Origin: Acidobacteriota bacterium
Lineage (GTDB): Bacteria; Acidobacteriota; Blastocatellia; Pyrinomonadales; Pyrinomonadaceae
Direction: 5' to 3'
Assembly: GCA_016700175.1 (NCBI GenBank)
Contig: CP065003.1
Span: forward strand, 3,854,001 to 3,918,000
DNA length: 64,000 nucleotides
Made by a program: the position numbers and the translations under genes. Under the pieces are notes generated by a model. The model did not search any database, was not told where the DNA came from, and saw only the letters and a program-made list of their open reading frames with translations. Shown in pieces: positions 17,516 to 24,442 of this stretch (position 1 is its first letter; the number at the start of each line of letters is the position of its first letter).

Positions 17516-17677
17516 ATCCCAAAAGCGACGTCGCCTCGAATCCAATAATACGGGGTCCGCGAAAACATTGGTCAAGCAATTGGGCTAAAGATCAATATTC
17601 GTACCGCAAACTGACCTGATCCGCGAAGTTTTTGCGCCTTAGTAAACAAAGCAATTATACAGAGAGGCGACTTCGAT

Positions 17678-17782
17678 ATGAAAAGCAACGAACAGGACAT
17701 AGGAACAGGGAACGCGGGACTGGTGGTCTTCGTCGTTACGGCGCTTTGGCTGCTGCTCTTCTACTCGGACATCTTTCGGTAG
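17678..17782 (+). CDS. 34-aa single-helix membrane protein
   Basis: ATG 17678 is preceded by AGAGAGGCG (17661-17669). The product starts MKSNEQDIGTGNAG and continues with a hydrophobic helix 'LVVFVVTALWLLLFYSDIFR' to the stop. The layout (short polar N-terminus, C-terminal helix) is typical of small regulatory membrane proteins. A second tiny gene with the same layout follows 95 bases later, and a terminator comes after both. I do not recognise a family. A chance open frame is possible but the helix and the ribosome site argue for a gene. Confidence 0.5.
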   Translation: MKSNEQDIGTGNAGLVVFVVTALWLLLFYSDIFR

Positions 17783-17877
17783 GCGCCGGACAGGCGGGAT
17801 TTTTTGGGCTCTTACGCAAAATCCGGATGAGAACCGTCCGGTAACACAGAATCAATACAAACGGGCGAACATTGGCA

Positions 17878-18006
17878 ATGCTCGTAGCGAAGGCGGTAAA
17901 GAGGATGAGAGAAACGGGAAGAGATCTGGTTTTCAGCGACGTAATGTTGCTGCTCCTTGCGGGAGTCGCGGCATGGTGCCTGGTCTTCCTTTCCGGGATC
18001 TTCTAA
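17878..18006 (+). CDS. 42-aa single-helix membrane protein
   Basis: ATG 17878 gives a basic N-terminal half (MLVAKAVKRMRETGRDLVFS) and a C-terminal helix 'DVMLLLLAGVAAWCLVFLSG' ending in IF. It shares the ending pattern of the 34-aa protein (FYSDIFR versus FLSGIF). The ribosome site is weak, so the start is less sure; GTG or TTG starts upstream are conceivable. It is followed 34 bases later by a strong terminator, which supports a transcript that ends here. Confidence 0.45.
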   Translation: MLVAKAVKRMRETGRDLVFSDVMLLLLAGVAAWCLVFLSGIF

Positions 18007-18040
18007 GCATTGGAACAGCTCCTCCACACCCCTCCTGTCA

Positions 18041-18080
18041 ACGCCCCCGCCCGGAAACGGCGGGGGCGTCTTCATTTTTT
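18041..18080 (+). terminator. Strong rho-independent terminator
   Basis: An 11-bp perfect stem ACGCCCCCGCC/GGCGGGGGCGT with a 7-base loop is followed by CTTCATTTTTT. It closes the unit with the two tiny membrane proteins. Confidence 0.88.
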
Positions 18081-18110
18081 CGCGAGTATCGCTAGAATGA
18101 ACGCGAAGCG

Positions 18111-18527
18111 ATGGAATCGAAAAGCGATCTGAGTGTCTTCGTGCGCGCGCTCGGCGTCTGGGCCTTGATAATTCTCGCCGAGTCAGTCCACGGAACTTTG
18201 CGGACCCTGTTCCTCGAACCCGCGATGGGCGGACCGCAGGCGAGGCGCTTGTCCGTCCTCACAGGCGCGCTGCTCATCTTCCTAGTCACATTTCTCTTCG
18301 TTCGATGGGTCGGGGCGAGGTCGCCCGGAAGGCTTCTGATCGTCGGCACGATGTGGGTGCTTCTGACCGTGGCTTTTGAATTGTTGCTCGGCCGCCTCTT
18401 GCTCGATCTGTCCTGGGAGCGGATCTTCGAAGACTACGATTTAAGGAAAGGCGGGCTGATGGCGATCGGTCTGGTTTTCATGCTCTTCGCACCATTGATC
18501 GCTGCACGATCAAGGGGGATCCGCTGA
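18111..18527 (+). CDS. Four-helix membrane protein, unknown function
   Basis: 138 aa. Hydrophobic segments are at about 10-27, 46-65, 74-93 and 112-130. The phrase 'AESVHGTLRTLFLEPAMGG' between helices 1 and 2 is distinctive and looks conserved-family-like, but I do not recognise it. It overlaps the next gene (Imm63-like) by one base (TGATG), so the two are co-translated. The membrane protein might be the physical partner of the immunity-like product; this is inferred only from the overlap. Confidence 0.7.
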   Translation: MESKSDLSVFVRALGVWALIILAESVHGTLRTLFLEPAMGGPQARRLSVLTGALLIFLVTFLFVRWVGARSPGRLLIVGTMWVLLTVAFELLLGRLLLDLSWERIFEDYDLRKGGLMAIGLVFMLFAPLIAARSRGIR

Positions 18528-18943
18528 TGTCCGAAGAGTTTCTGATCGAGGTGCTTCAGAAGGAATACGACGCGTACTGCCAGAAGATACGCCCATCCGA
18601 AGAAACTTACCGATTTCACACTCGCCGTCACGATGACGGCTCCCAACACCTCGAGATCTGGGGAGATAAATACCATCTGGTCGTAACGGAGAGGGGCTCC
18701 GAACTGGAGCGGTTTTCCACAGGCTCAAAAGAGGAGGTAATGTATCGCCTGCTTTCCGCAATCACGTTTGAGATCGCCAGCGACTATGAACTGAAGAACC
18801 GGATCGAGGGCAGGGACTTTCGCAGAATGCTCTTCGCCAAGCAAGTGGCTTTCATGCGGGAGGCGAATCCGGAGTGGGCCGAACGTTTGGCGAAAGAAAT
18901 AGCACGAATCGTAAAAAGCTATCCGTACAATGACGATGAATGA
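18527..18943 (+). CDS. Imm63-family immunity-like protein
   Basis: 138 aa. The order of phrases 'LEIWGDKYHLVVTERGSE', 'YRLLSAITFEIASDYELKNRIEGRDFRRMLFAKQ', 'NPEWAERLAKEI' and the 'SYPYNDD' end matches the Imm63 immunity family of polymorphic toxin systems as I know it. Such proteins normally sit next to the toxin they neutralise; no toxin gene is visible nearby. It may be an orphan that protects against foreign toxins, or may have another role. It ends 3 bases from the convergent mqnA stop. Confidence 0.75.
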   Translation: MSEEFLIEVLQKEYDAYCQKIRPSEETYRFHTRRHDDGSQHLEIWGDKYHLVVTERGSELERFSTGSKEEVMYRLLSAITFEIASDYELKNRIEGRDFRRMLFAKQVAFMREANPEWAERLAKEIARIVKSYPYNDDE

Positions 18944-18946
18944 CCT

Positions 18947-19747
18947 CTAGACGTATGCGAGCCGCCGGGCTTTCTCGATAAGGCCGTGTTTCCCACACAG
19001 ATCGAAGAAGAGGTTCATCCCCGCTTCCAGTTTCTCGGAAACGCTATAAGTGATGTTGTTAGCCAGGTATTGCCGGAATTCCTCACCGTCCAGCGGGATC
19101 TCGTCCGAGTAGTTCATGATAATCTCTTCGACGTGACTGAGTCCTTCGTCACGCGCGGCCGCGAGGTCGATTCCCCCAGGCGCTTTCTTAGCCATCCACA
19201 TCGCGAAGACGAATCCGGTACCCGTGTAACGGTTCCAGATCTCGGCCAGGTCGAAGATCTTCAGATCGTCCCTCGCGGCAGCTCCGGCATTCAACGACAG
19301 CGCCGGATCGCCGATCAGAAGCGCGCAATCGTGCTCCTGAAGCATCTTGTCCGCATCCGGCTCCGAAGCGGCCCAAACCGGCTCGTGTCCGAGGAACTCT
19401 CGGAACACGATCTTCGTGAGAGCGACGGAGGTCTTCGACGAAACATCCAGAGCGACCGAACCCACTTCACCGAGGTCTTGTCCGTTCGTAACAAGACAAA
19501 CGCTCCTGACCTGTTTCAGCGAGCCGACGCAAACGTCGGGGAAAAGCCGGACTTCGGGGATGGTTTGATAGGCGATCACCGGGACCAAAGCGGCGTCGAC
19601 GCGCCCGGTCGCCAGGAGCTCGGCGGAGCGTGCCGGCGCGTTGTCGAGGATCAGTTCGGCCTTTCCGCGCTGGCTTCCGTAGAGAAAGGACCAGATCAAA
19701 GGCGCGGTGTTCGAATAGCTGGACGCGGAGATTCTGGGAAGGTTCAT
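18947..19747 (-). CDS. mqnA: Chorismate dehydratase MqnA
   Basis: 266 aa. 'ISASSYSNTAPLIW' at the N-terminus is the MqnA hallmark (SYxNTAPL). 'DVSSKTSVALTKIVFREFLG' and 'ALLIGDPALSL' also fit the periplasmic-binding-like fold. The enzyme dehydrates chorismate to 3-(1-carboxyvinyl)oxybenzoate, the first step of the futalosine pathway. Repeat words (GAGTCTATC type) come right up to the ATG on the 5' side, leaving no clear ribosome site. Confidence 0.94.
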   Translation of the reverse strand: MNLPRISASSYSNTAPLIWSFLYGSQRGKAELILDNAPARSAELLATGRVDAALVPVIAYQTIPEVRLFPDVCVGSLKQVRSVCLVTNGQDLGEVGSVALDVSSKTSVALTKIVFREFLGHEPVWAASEPDADKMLQEHDCALLIGDPALSLNAGAAARDDLKIFDLAEIWNRYTGTGFVFAMWMAKKAPGGIDLAAARDEGLSHVEEIIMNYSDEIPLDGEEFRQYLANNITYSVSEKLEAGMNLFFDLCGKHGLIEKARRLAYV

Positions 19748-20033
19748 TGATCGGTCTGTTGAGTCTATCGAGTCTATTGAGTCTGTTCAGTCGCTTCTGT
19801 TCTTTGCCGCGGAGCGGCTACTGAGGTTAGCCCCGGGCAAGCCGAAGGCGCAGCCCGGGGTGACCGGTCGATAACGAGATCCGAGCCGCTTCAGCGGCGA
19901 CATGACGAATCACACACCGCCTGTTCATCGATATTCAGTCGTTTCGGTCGAATGCCATCTCTGCCGCGGAGCGGCTACTGAGGTTAGCCCCGGGCAAGCC
20001 GAAGGCGCAGCCGGGGGCCGGGATGACGACTGC
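19748..20033. repeat. Low-complexity words plus two copies of a GC-rich palindromic module
   Basis: 19750-19795 is a run of GAGTCTATTGAGTCTGTTCAG-like 9-nt words next to the mqnA start. The module starting TGCCGCGGAGCGGCTACTGAGG and going through CCCCGGGCAAGCCGAAGGCGCAGCC occurs at about 19806-19861 and again at about 19961-20017. Related modules lie at about 47700-47765 and 47898-47955. No gene is seen in this stretch. Confidence 0.85.
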
Positions 20034-20061
20034 GGGAACTTTACCGATTCTTCCTCATCCC

Positions 20062-20700
20062 TCATCTCTCCGTCCTCAGCACTGTCCTTGCTGGAGCGCC
20101 GTCGCCGGCTCCGTCCGCGAATTTCAAAGGCAGGCAGATCAGCTCGTACTCGCCCGCCGGAACCTCCCGAAGATCGAGCCCCTCCAGAATGATCACTTCT
20201 TTCTCGAGGAACACGATGTGAGTGTCAGGCGTTTCTGCGTCGAATGCCTCGACCGAGAGATAATCGATCCCGATCAGTTTAATACCGCGATCCACAAGGA
20301 TCCGCGCCGCCGCGGGCTCTATGTACGTGAAATCCTTCCGGAATCCGCCCTGCGCATCGCCCCAGAAAGCAGAATTCCGCGTCTTGAGAAGCAGCCTTTC
20401 CGCCTCCGGTAAGCTCTCCGCGGTCTCCTCATCGATCGCCATCACATCGTCCGCCACTTCCGCCACCGTGCACGGGCCGATAAGGACCGATAGATCAAGA
20501 TCGACCACCTTTTTCGTGCCTTCTATAAAATGGTTCGGTGCATCGACGTGAGTTCCCGTGTGGACTCCCAGGCAGATCTGCGACACGTTCGCGAATTCGC
20601 CGTCCGCCATCGACATTTTCAAAGAGACCTCGACCGGCGGATCGCCCTCGTAAACAGGCGTTTCGCGGCTGATCGGGACGGAGACATCGTAGATCCTCAT
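20062..20700 (-). CDS. Cyclase-family metal hydrolase (KynB/arylformamidase-like)
   Basis: 212 aa. The metal-binding motif is H47-T-G-T-H51-V-D53-A-P-x-H57. 'IGIDYLSVEAFD' and 'LEGLDLREVPAGEYELICLPLKF' are typical of the family. Members hydrolyse N-formylkynurenine or similar amides with Mn or Zn; the true substrate is not known here, as no tryptophan-degradation neighbours are present. Length is standard. It is transcribed leftward, divergent from the GNAT gene across an inverted low-complexity repeat. Confidence 0.88.
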   Translation of the reverse strand: MRIYDVSVPISRETPVYEGDPPVEVSLKMSMADGEFANVSQICLGVHTGTHVDAPNHFIEGTKKVVDLDLSVLIGPCTVAEVADDVMAIDEETAESLPEAERLLLKTRNSAFWGDAQGGFRKDFTYIEPAAARILVDRGIKLIGIDYLSVEAFDAETPDTHIVFLEKEVIILEGLDLREVPAGEYELICLPLKFADGAGDGAPARTVLRTER

Positions 20701-20740
20701 ACACGGAAGGATAATTCAGAATTGGATCGGCGGAAAGCGT

Positions 20741-20937
20741 GAGAGTAGTTTGGTGAGTTTTCCGAGTTCACTGAGTTTGGTGAGTTTTCAGAGTTGTCTG
20801 AGTTGATTGAGTTTACCGAGTTGGCTTTGTGCTCGGAATCAAATTATCCTTGTCGAACCTTTTATGATCTAGCTTAAAACTCAGCCAACTCAGACAACTC
20901 AGCAAACTCGGATAACTCAGAAAAATCAGTCAACGCA
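20741..20937. repeat. Inverted pair of GAGTTTGGT-type low-complexity arms
   Basis: The left arm (20750-20827) is made of GAGTTTGGTGAGTTTTCC-like words. The right arm (20877-20936) is made of the complement (AACTCAGCCAACTCAGACAA). About 50 AT-rich bases lie between. The pair fills the space between the divergent KynB-like and GNAT genes. Confidence 0.88.
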
Positions 20938-20944
20938 AAAAGAG

Positions 20945-21223
20945 ATGAAGATCGAACGCGAACAGAACGGACACAAGGGGGCATTCTTCGTAATGAAGGA
21001 CGGTGAGCGCGCCGGCGAAATGACCTACACGATGGCGGGCGAGACCCGAATGATCATCGACCATACCGAGGTCAAGGACTCCCTCCGCGGCGAGGGCGCA
21101 GGAAAGCGACTCGTCCGCGCCGGCGTCGAGTTCGCCCGCGAGAACGGATTCAAGCTGATACCGCTGTGTCCTTTCGCCAAGTCCGTGATAGAGAAGGATC
21201 CGGAGCTCCAGGGGGAGAGATGA
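20945..21223 (+). CDS. Small GNAT-like N-acetyltransferase (YidJ/Gtn-type)
   Basis: 92 aa, with AAAAAGAG just before the ATG. 'GERAGEMTYTMAGETRMIIDHTEV' is followed by the acetyl-CoA-binding loop 'LRGEGAGKRLV' (R/Q-x-x-G-x-G/A pattern) and 'GFKLIPLCPFAKSVIEKDPE', as in the short GNAT family of about 90-100 residues. Substrate unknown. The last codons (Glu-Arg-stop) are part of the GAGAGATGAG repeat word that follows. Confidence 0.88.
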   Translation: MKIEREQNGHKGAFFVMKDGERAGEMTYTMAGETRMIIDHTEVKDSLRGEGAGKRLVRAGVEFARENGFKLIPLCPFAKSVIEKDPELQGER

Positions 21224-21385
21224 GTACTGAGAGATGAGAGATGAGAGATGAGTACTGAGAGATGAGTACTGAGAGATGAGAGATGAGTGCTGAGTGCGGG
21301 TAAGCTATAATTCGTATCCATCAACCAGAAATCTCAGTACTCATCTCTCAGCACTCGTCTCTCACCTATCAGCACTCATCACTCG
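21214..21385. repeat. Inverted pair of GAGATGAGTACTGAGA-type arms
   Basis: The left arm (21214-21296) repeats GAGATGAGTACTGAGA words and contains the GNAT stop codon TGA. The right arm (21337-21385) is the complement (CTCAGTACTCATCTCTCAGC). About 40 unique bases lie between. It ends 15 bases before the ATG of the alkyltransferase-like gene. Confidence 0.88.
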
Positions 21386-21400
21386 ATATTTCTGTTTTCT

Positions 21401-21769
21401 ATGCGCCAAGCCGACCAGCCATCCTATCGCGAACGCGTCTTTGAGATCGTCCGGGACATACCGTCCGGGCGAGTGATGACCTACGGCCAGATCGCGGAGA
21501 TCCTGGGCGAGGGCTACACCGCGCGGACCGTCGGATACGTGATGCACGGCGCGGATTCGGAAAACGTCCCCTGGCAAAGGGTGATCAACGCGAAAGGCGG
21601 ATGCTCGACGGGAAGGTTCACCCTGCCGGTCGATCTGCAACAGAAGATGCTCGAAGACGAAGGAGTCGAGTTCAATGAAAAAGGCCTCTGCGATCTGGAG
21701 CGCGTGCGTTGGCACCCGGAAGGCTTCGGAGAGGCCGACGATTCAAAACGGAAGATCCTCTTCGACTGA
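21401..21769 (+). CDS. Alkyltransferase-like protein (ATL, MGMT family without active cysteine)
   Basis: 122 aa. The fold phrases of the MGMT C-terminal domain are clear: 'VFEIVRDIPSGRVMTYGQIAEILG', 'ARTVGYVMHG'. The active-site PCHRV is replaced by PWQRV, with Trp58 in place of the cysteine. This marks an ATL, which binds O6-alkylguanine without repairing it and hands it to nucleotide excision repair. The gene's 3' end overlaps the convergent nuclease gene by 27 bases. Confidence 0.92.
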   Translation: MRQADQPSYRERVFEIVRDIPSGRVMTYGQIAEILGEGYTARTVGYVMHGADSENVPWQRVINAKGGCSTGRFTLPVDLQQKMLEDEGVEFNEKGLCDLERVRWHPEGFGEADDSKRKILFD

Positions 21770-22663
21770 ACTCCCCGCGTTCTCGCGCCCGCAAAGTTCC
21801 CTGTAGTTGCAGAAAGCACAGATCCGAAGATTGTCGGTCATCTCGAAGTGCTCTTTCGGGAGCGGGCGGTTCTGTGCGACGTCGTCGCAGTACTCGTACA
21901 TTTCCTCAGTTTCGGACCGTATCCGGTCGGCGAAATCCTCAATGTCGAACTCGTTCAGCTCGACCGACCGTTCGTCGTACTCGGGCAGAAGATAAGCGAC
22001 GGTCGGTTTGATCTTCGTGTAGTCGGCACCGTAATGAAAATGCGCCCAGGTCACGTAGCCGCGCAGTTGTTTGCTGTGTTTTATGTCGTCGCGCTTGCCC
22101 GTCTTCCAGTCGTAAATGTGGATCTCCTCGCCGACCGGGAACAGAAAATCGACCTTGCAGTAAGCTTTCTGGCCGTCGATCCTGCATTCGCCGTATCCTT
22201 CCGGCTCGATCACCCATTCGTCCTTTTTCTCGATCGCCTCTTCCATCAGCCAAGGCAGCCTCGGGCCGTCGATCAGGTTTGAAAGGGCGGCGCTCACCCT
22301 GGGCAGGATCTGCGTTTCCGGATCTATCGCGTCGGTCTCCTTGTAATAGACCTCCGAAAAGACCTTCTTCCGGCTGAGGTCCCGTGTCTTTTTCTCGGCA
22401 TATTCGAGGAATCGGTCGCGTTCGATGGGCTTCGCGGTCTTCTGAAGGCGTTTGAGCAGAGTCTTTATCACCTCGTGGGCGATGTTGCCTATCTCGAGCG
22501 GCACGCTCGTGAGATCTCTCAGCGTGTAGATCTTCGTCGGTCCGAATTCGGTGTCAGATTTCGGATAATACTGATAATAATACTGCCGCTTGCACAGTTT
22601 GAACGTGTCGTACCTGGAGATCGACCATCCCAGGAGCGGCGTGTAATCGAACTTGCGTACCAT
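21743..22663 (-). CDS. PD-(D/E)XK nuclease of the RecB/Cas4/AddB type with predicted 4Fe-4S cluster
   Basis: 306 aa from ATG 22663 (MVRKFDY); the open frame goes on upstream to 23365 but overlaps the glcD-like gene. The core has Asp in 'YCKVDFLF', the pair in 'IYDWKTGK', and 'QLRGYVTW' (QxxxY). Cys24 near the N-terminus ('LCKRQYYY') and Cys282, Cys285 and Cys291 near the C-terminus ('CAFCNYRELC') form the split four-cysteine pattern that holds an Fe-S cluster in Cas4 and AddB. No CRISPR array or helicase is near, so it is a stand-alone nuclease, probably in DNA repair. The convergent ATL gene agrees with a repair role (inference). Confidence 0.88.
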   Translation of the reverse strand: MVRKFDYTPLLGWSISRYDTFKLCKRQYYYQYYPKSDTEFGPTKIYTLRDLTSVPLEIGNIAHEVIKTLLKRLQKTAKPIERDRFLEYAEKKTRDLSRKKVFSEVYYKETDAIDPETQILPRVSAALSNLIDGPRLPWLMEEAIEKKDEWVIEPEGYGECRIDGQKAYCKVDFLFPVGEEIHIYDWKTGKRDDIKHSKQLRGYVTWAHFHYGADYTKIKPTVAYLLPEYDERSVELNEFDIEDFADRIRSETEEMYEYCDDVAQNRPLPKEHFEMTDNLRICAFCNYRELCGRENAGSSVEEDLPF

Positions 22664-22787
22664 AGGGTTTGACCTTTCCGAAGTTGGGGTATGATATTCA
22701 ATCATATCGCGTGCCGCAATCGGCGCTAACTCACTTAATTGGGCGAAAGATGAATAAACGGAAATCGAGGATTTCCAGACCGGTCGC

Positions 22788-22826
22788 CTCAGATCTCTGC
22801 GTTCTCTGCGATCTCTGCGGTTGATT
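22788..22826. repeat. 9-nt word repeat ATCTCTGCG/TTCTCTGCG
   Basis: Four or so 9-nt words ending in TCTGCG stand between the nuclease start and the glcD-like start. A related word array (CACAGAGAA type) lies inside the membrane protein gene at about 41049-41077. The rest of 22664-22834 shows nothing else. Confidence 0.7.
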
Positions 22827-22834
22827 TCTTTGTT

Positions 22835-24259
22835 GTGTACGAGTCCATCCATTTCAGATCCCGAGGCCGCGCGGTAACCAGCGCTTCCGATCCCGGGGTG
22901 ATCGCCGAACTGACCGCGATCGTCGGCGAAGATAACATCATCGTCGATCCGGCAAAGGTCGAGCCATACGGCGCCGACGCGGTGAAGGAAAAATTCCCTC
23001 CGGAGGCGGTGCTCTTCCCCGAATCGACGCAGCAGATCTCCGAGATCCTGAAGCTCGCCAACAAGCGCCTTTTCCCGGTTACCGCAAGAGGCGGCGGAGT
23101 CGGCTACACCGGCGGCGCGGTCCCGGTCGAAGGCGGCATCGTGATCGGTACGGACCGCATGAACCGGATCATCGAGATGAACGAGGCGGACCTGTACGCT
23201 GTCTGCCAGCCGGGGATCCGCACGATCGAACTTCAGGAGGCCGCAGCCGGCAAGGGCCTTCTTTTCGCGCCCGATCCTGCGAGCTACAAGGATTCCTTCA
23301 TCGGCGGCAACATCGCCGAGAACGCCGGCGGGATGCGGACCCCGAAGTACGGAGTTACGAAGCATTCCGTGCTCGGGCTTGAGGTCGTTACCGCGACCGG
23401 AGAAATCATACGCACGGGCGGAAAGACAGTGAAGAACGTGGTCGGATTCGACCTGACGGGGCTTATGTGCGGATCGGAAGGAATGCTCGGGATCATCACG
23501 GAAGCGACGCTGAAGCTGATCCCTATGCCGGAGGCGACCTCAACGGTGCGCGCTTCCTTCCGTTCGATGGAAGCCGCCTGCGAGGTCCTGACACGGTTCA
23601 CTCCCGAAGGGCTGCTCCCGATGGCGATGGAGGTCATCGACCGCCGTTCGGTCGGCGCGATCGAGGAGAACTACGCATTCGGATTCTCGCAGGACACGGA
23701 GGCCGTGCTTCTTGTGGCCGTCGACGGCGACCGCGAACAGGTCGAGAGGGATTCGCGGAGAATAGAACAGATCCTGCGGGAGAACGGAGGCTTCGACATC
23801 ATCCGCTCCGAGAACAAGGAAGACGAGGACCGCTTGTGGGACGCAAGGCGCGCGATCTCGCCGAGCCTTATGAGATACGGCTCGCTGAAGATAAACGAGG
23901 ACGTAGTTGTGCCGCGGTCGAAAGTACCGGAGTTGATAAGAAGGATCGACGGTATCGGCGAAATGCACGGCACGTTCATCGCGAACTTCGGGCATGCGGG
24001 CGACGGCAACATCCACGTGAACTTTATGTGTGACCGCGAAGACCCTGATTCCATCGAGCGCGCAAGGCGCTCCGTGCGGGACACGTTCGAGCTTGCGGTC
24101 GAGCTCGGCGGAACGATCAGCGGCGAACACGGGATCGGCTACGTGAAGGCTCCATACCTTGGGATCGCCGTCGATCCTGCGACGCTGGAGGTCATGAAGG
24201 GGATCAAGAAACTGTTCGATCCCAACGGTATTCTGAATCCCGGCAAGATGTTCGTTTGA
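22835..24259 (+). CDS. FAD-binding oxidoreductase, glycolate/D-lactate oxidase GlcD type
   Basis: 474 aa with a GTG start; another in-frame GTG at 22898 would also keep the whole family region. The FAD-binding PCMH domain has 'VTARGGGVGYTGGAVP' (flavin pyrophosphate loop), 'GGNIAENAGGMRTPKYG' and 'TGKTVKNVVGFDLTGL'-like text. The C-terminal part has 'NFGHAGDGNIHVN' and 'SGEHGIGYVKAPYLG', typical of GlcD and D-lactate dehydrogenase. It oxidises an alpha-hydroxy acid. GlcE/GlcF partners are not present, so it may act alone. Confidence 0.93.
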   Translation: MYESIHFRSRGRAVTSASDPGVIAELTAIVGEDNIIVDPAKVEPYGADAVKEKFPPEAVLFPESTQQISEILKLANKRLFPVTARGGGVGYTGGAVPVEGGIVIGTDRMNRIIEMNEADLYAVCQPGIRTIELQEAAAGKGLLFAPDPASYKDSFIGGNIAENAGGMRTPKYGVTKHSVLGLEVVTATGEIIRTGGKTVKNVVGFDLTGLMCGSEGMLGIITEATLKLIPMPEATSTVRASFRSMEAACEVLTRFTPEGLLPMAMEVIDRRSVGAIEENYAFGFSQDTEAVLLVAVDGDREQVERDSRRIEQILRENGGFDIIRSENKEDEDRLWDARRAISPSLMRYGSLKINEDVVVPRSKVPELIRRIDGIGEMHGTFIANFGHAGDGNIHVNFMCDREDPDSIERARRSVRDTFELAVELGGTISGEHGIGYVKAPYLGIAVDPATLEVMKGIKKLFDPNGILNPGKMFV

Positions 24260-24265
24260 GAATTT

Positions 24266-24350
24266 CGACCCCTTTTTTTTCATTCGAAAGCTTCTGATTC
24301 GCCACGATCTCATTCTTCGGCTTCTCATTTTCATCAATCGCCTTCCAATT
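24266..24350. repeat. Degenerate low-complexity stretch (CTTCTCATTTTCATC type)
   Basis: Words of the kind CATTCTTCGGCTTCTCATTTTC follow the glcD-like gene after a run of eight T residues (24271-24280). It looks like the other degenerate repeat words but has no second arm. Confidence 0.45.
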
Positions 24351-24442
24351 CCTCCTGCCGGAGGAGTATGCTTGCAGAAAGGCCCCCATCGTTGACTCCC
24401 TCGCTCTAGAACCAGCCGATCGGCAAAACGGAGGTAGACAAC

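Noticed and set aside
22664..23365. N-terminal extension of the Fe-S nuclease
   Set aside because: It overlaps the well-supported GlcD-type gene on the other strand and lacks similarity.
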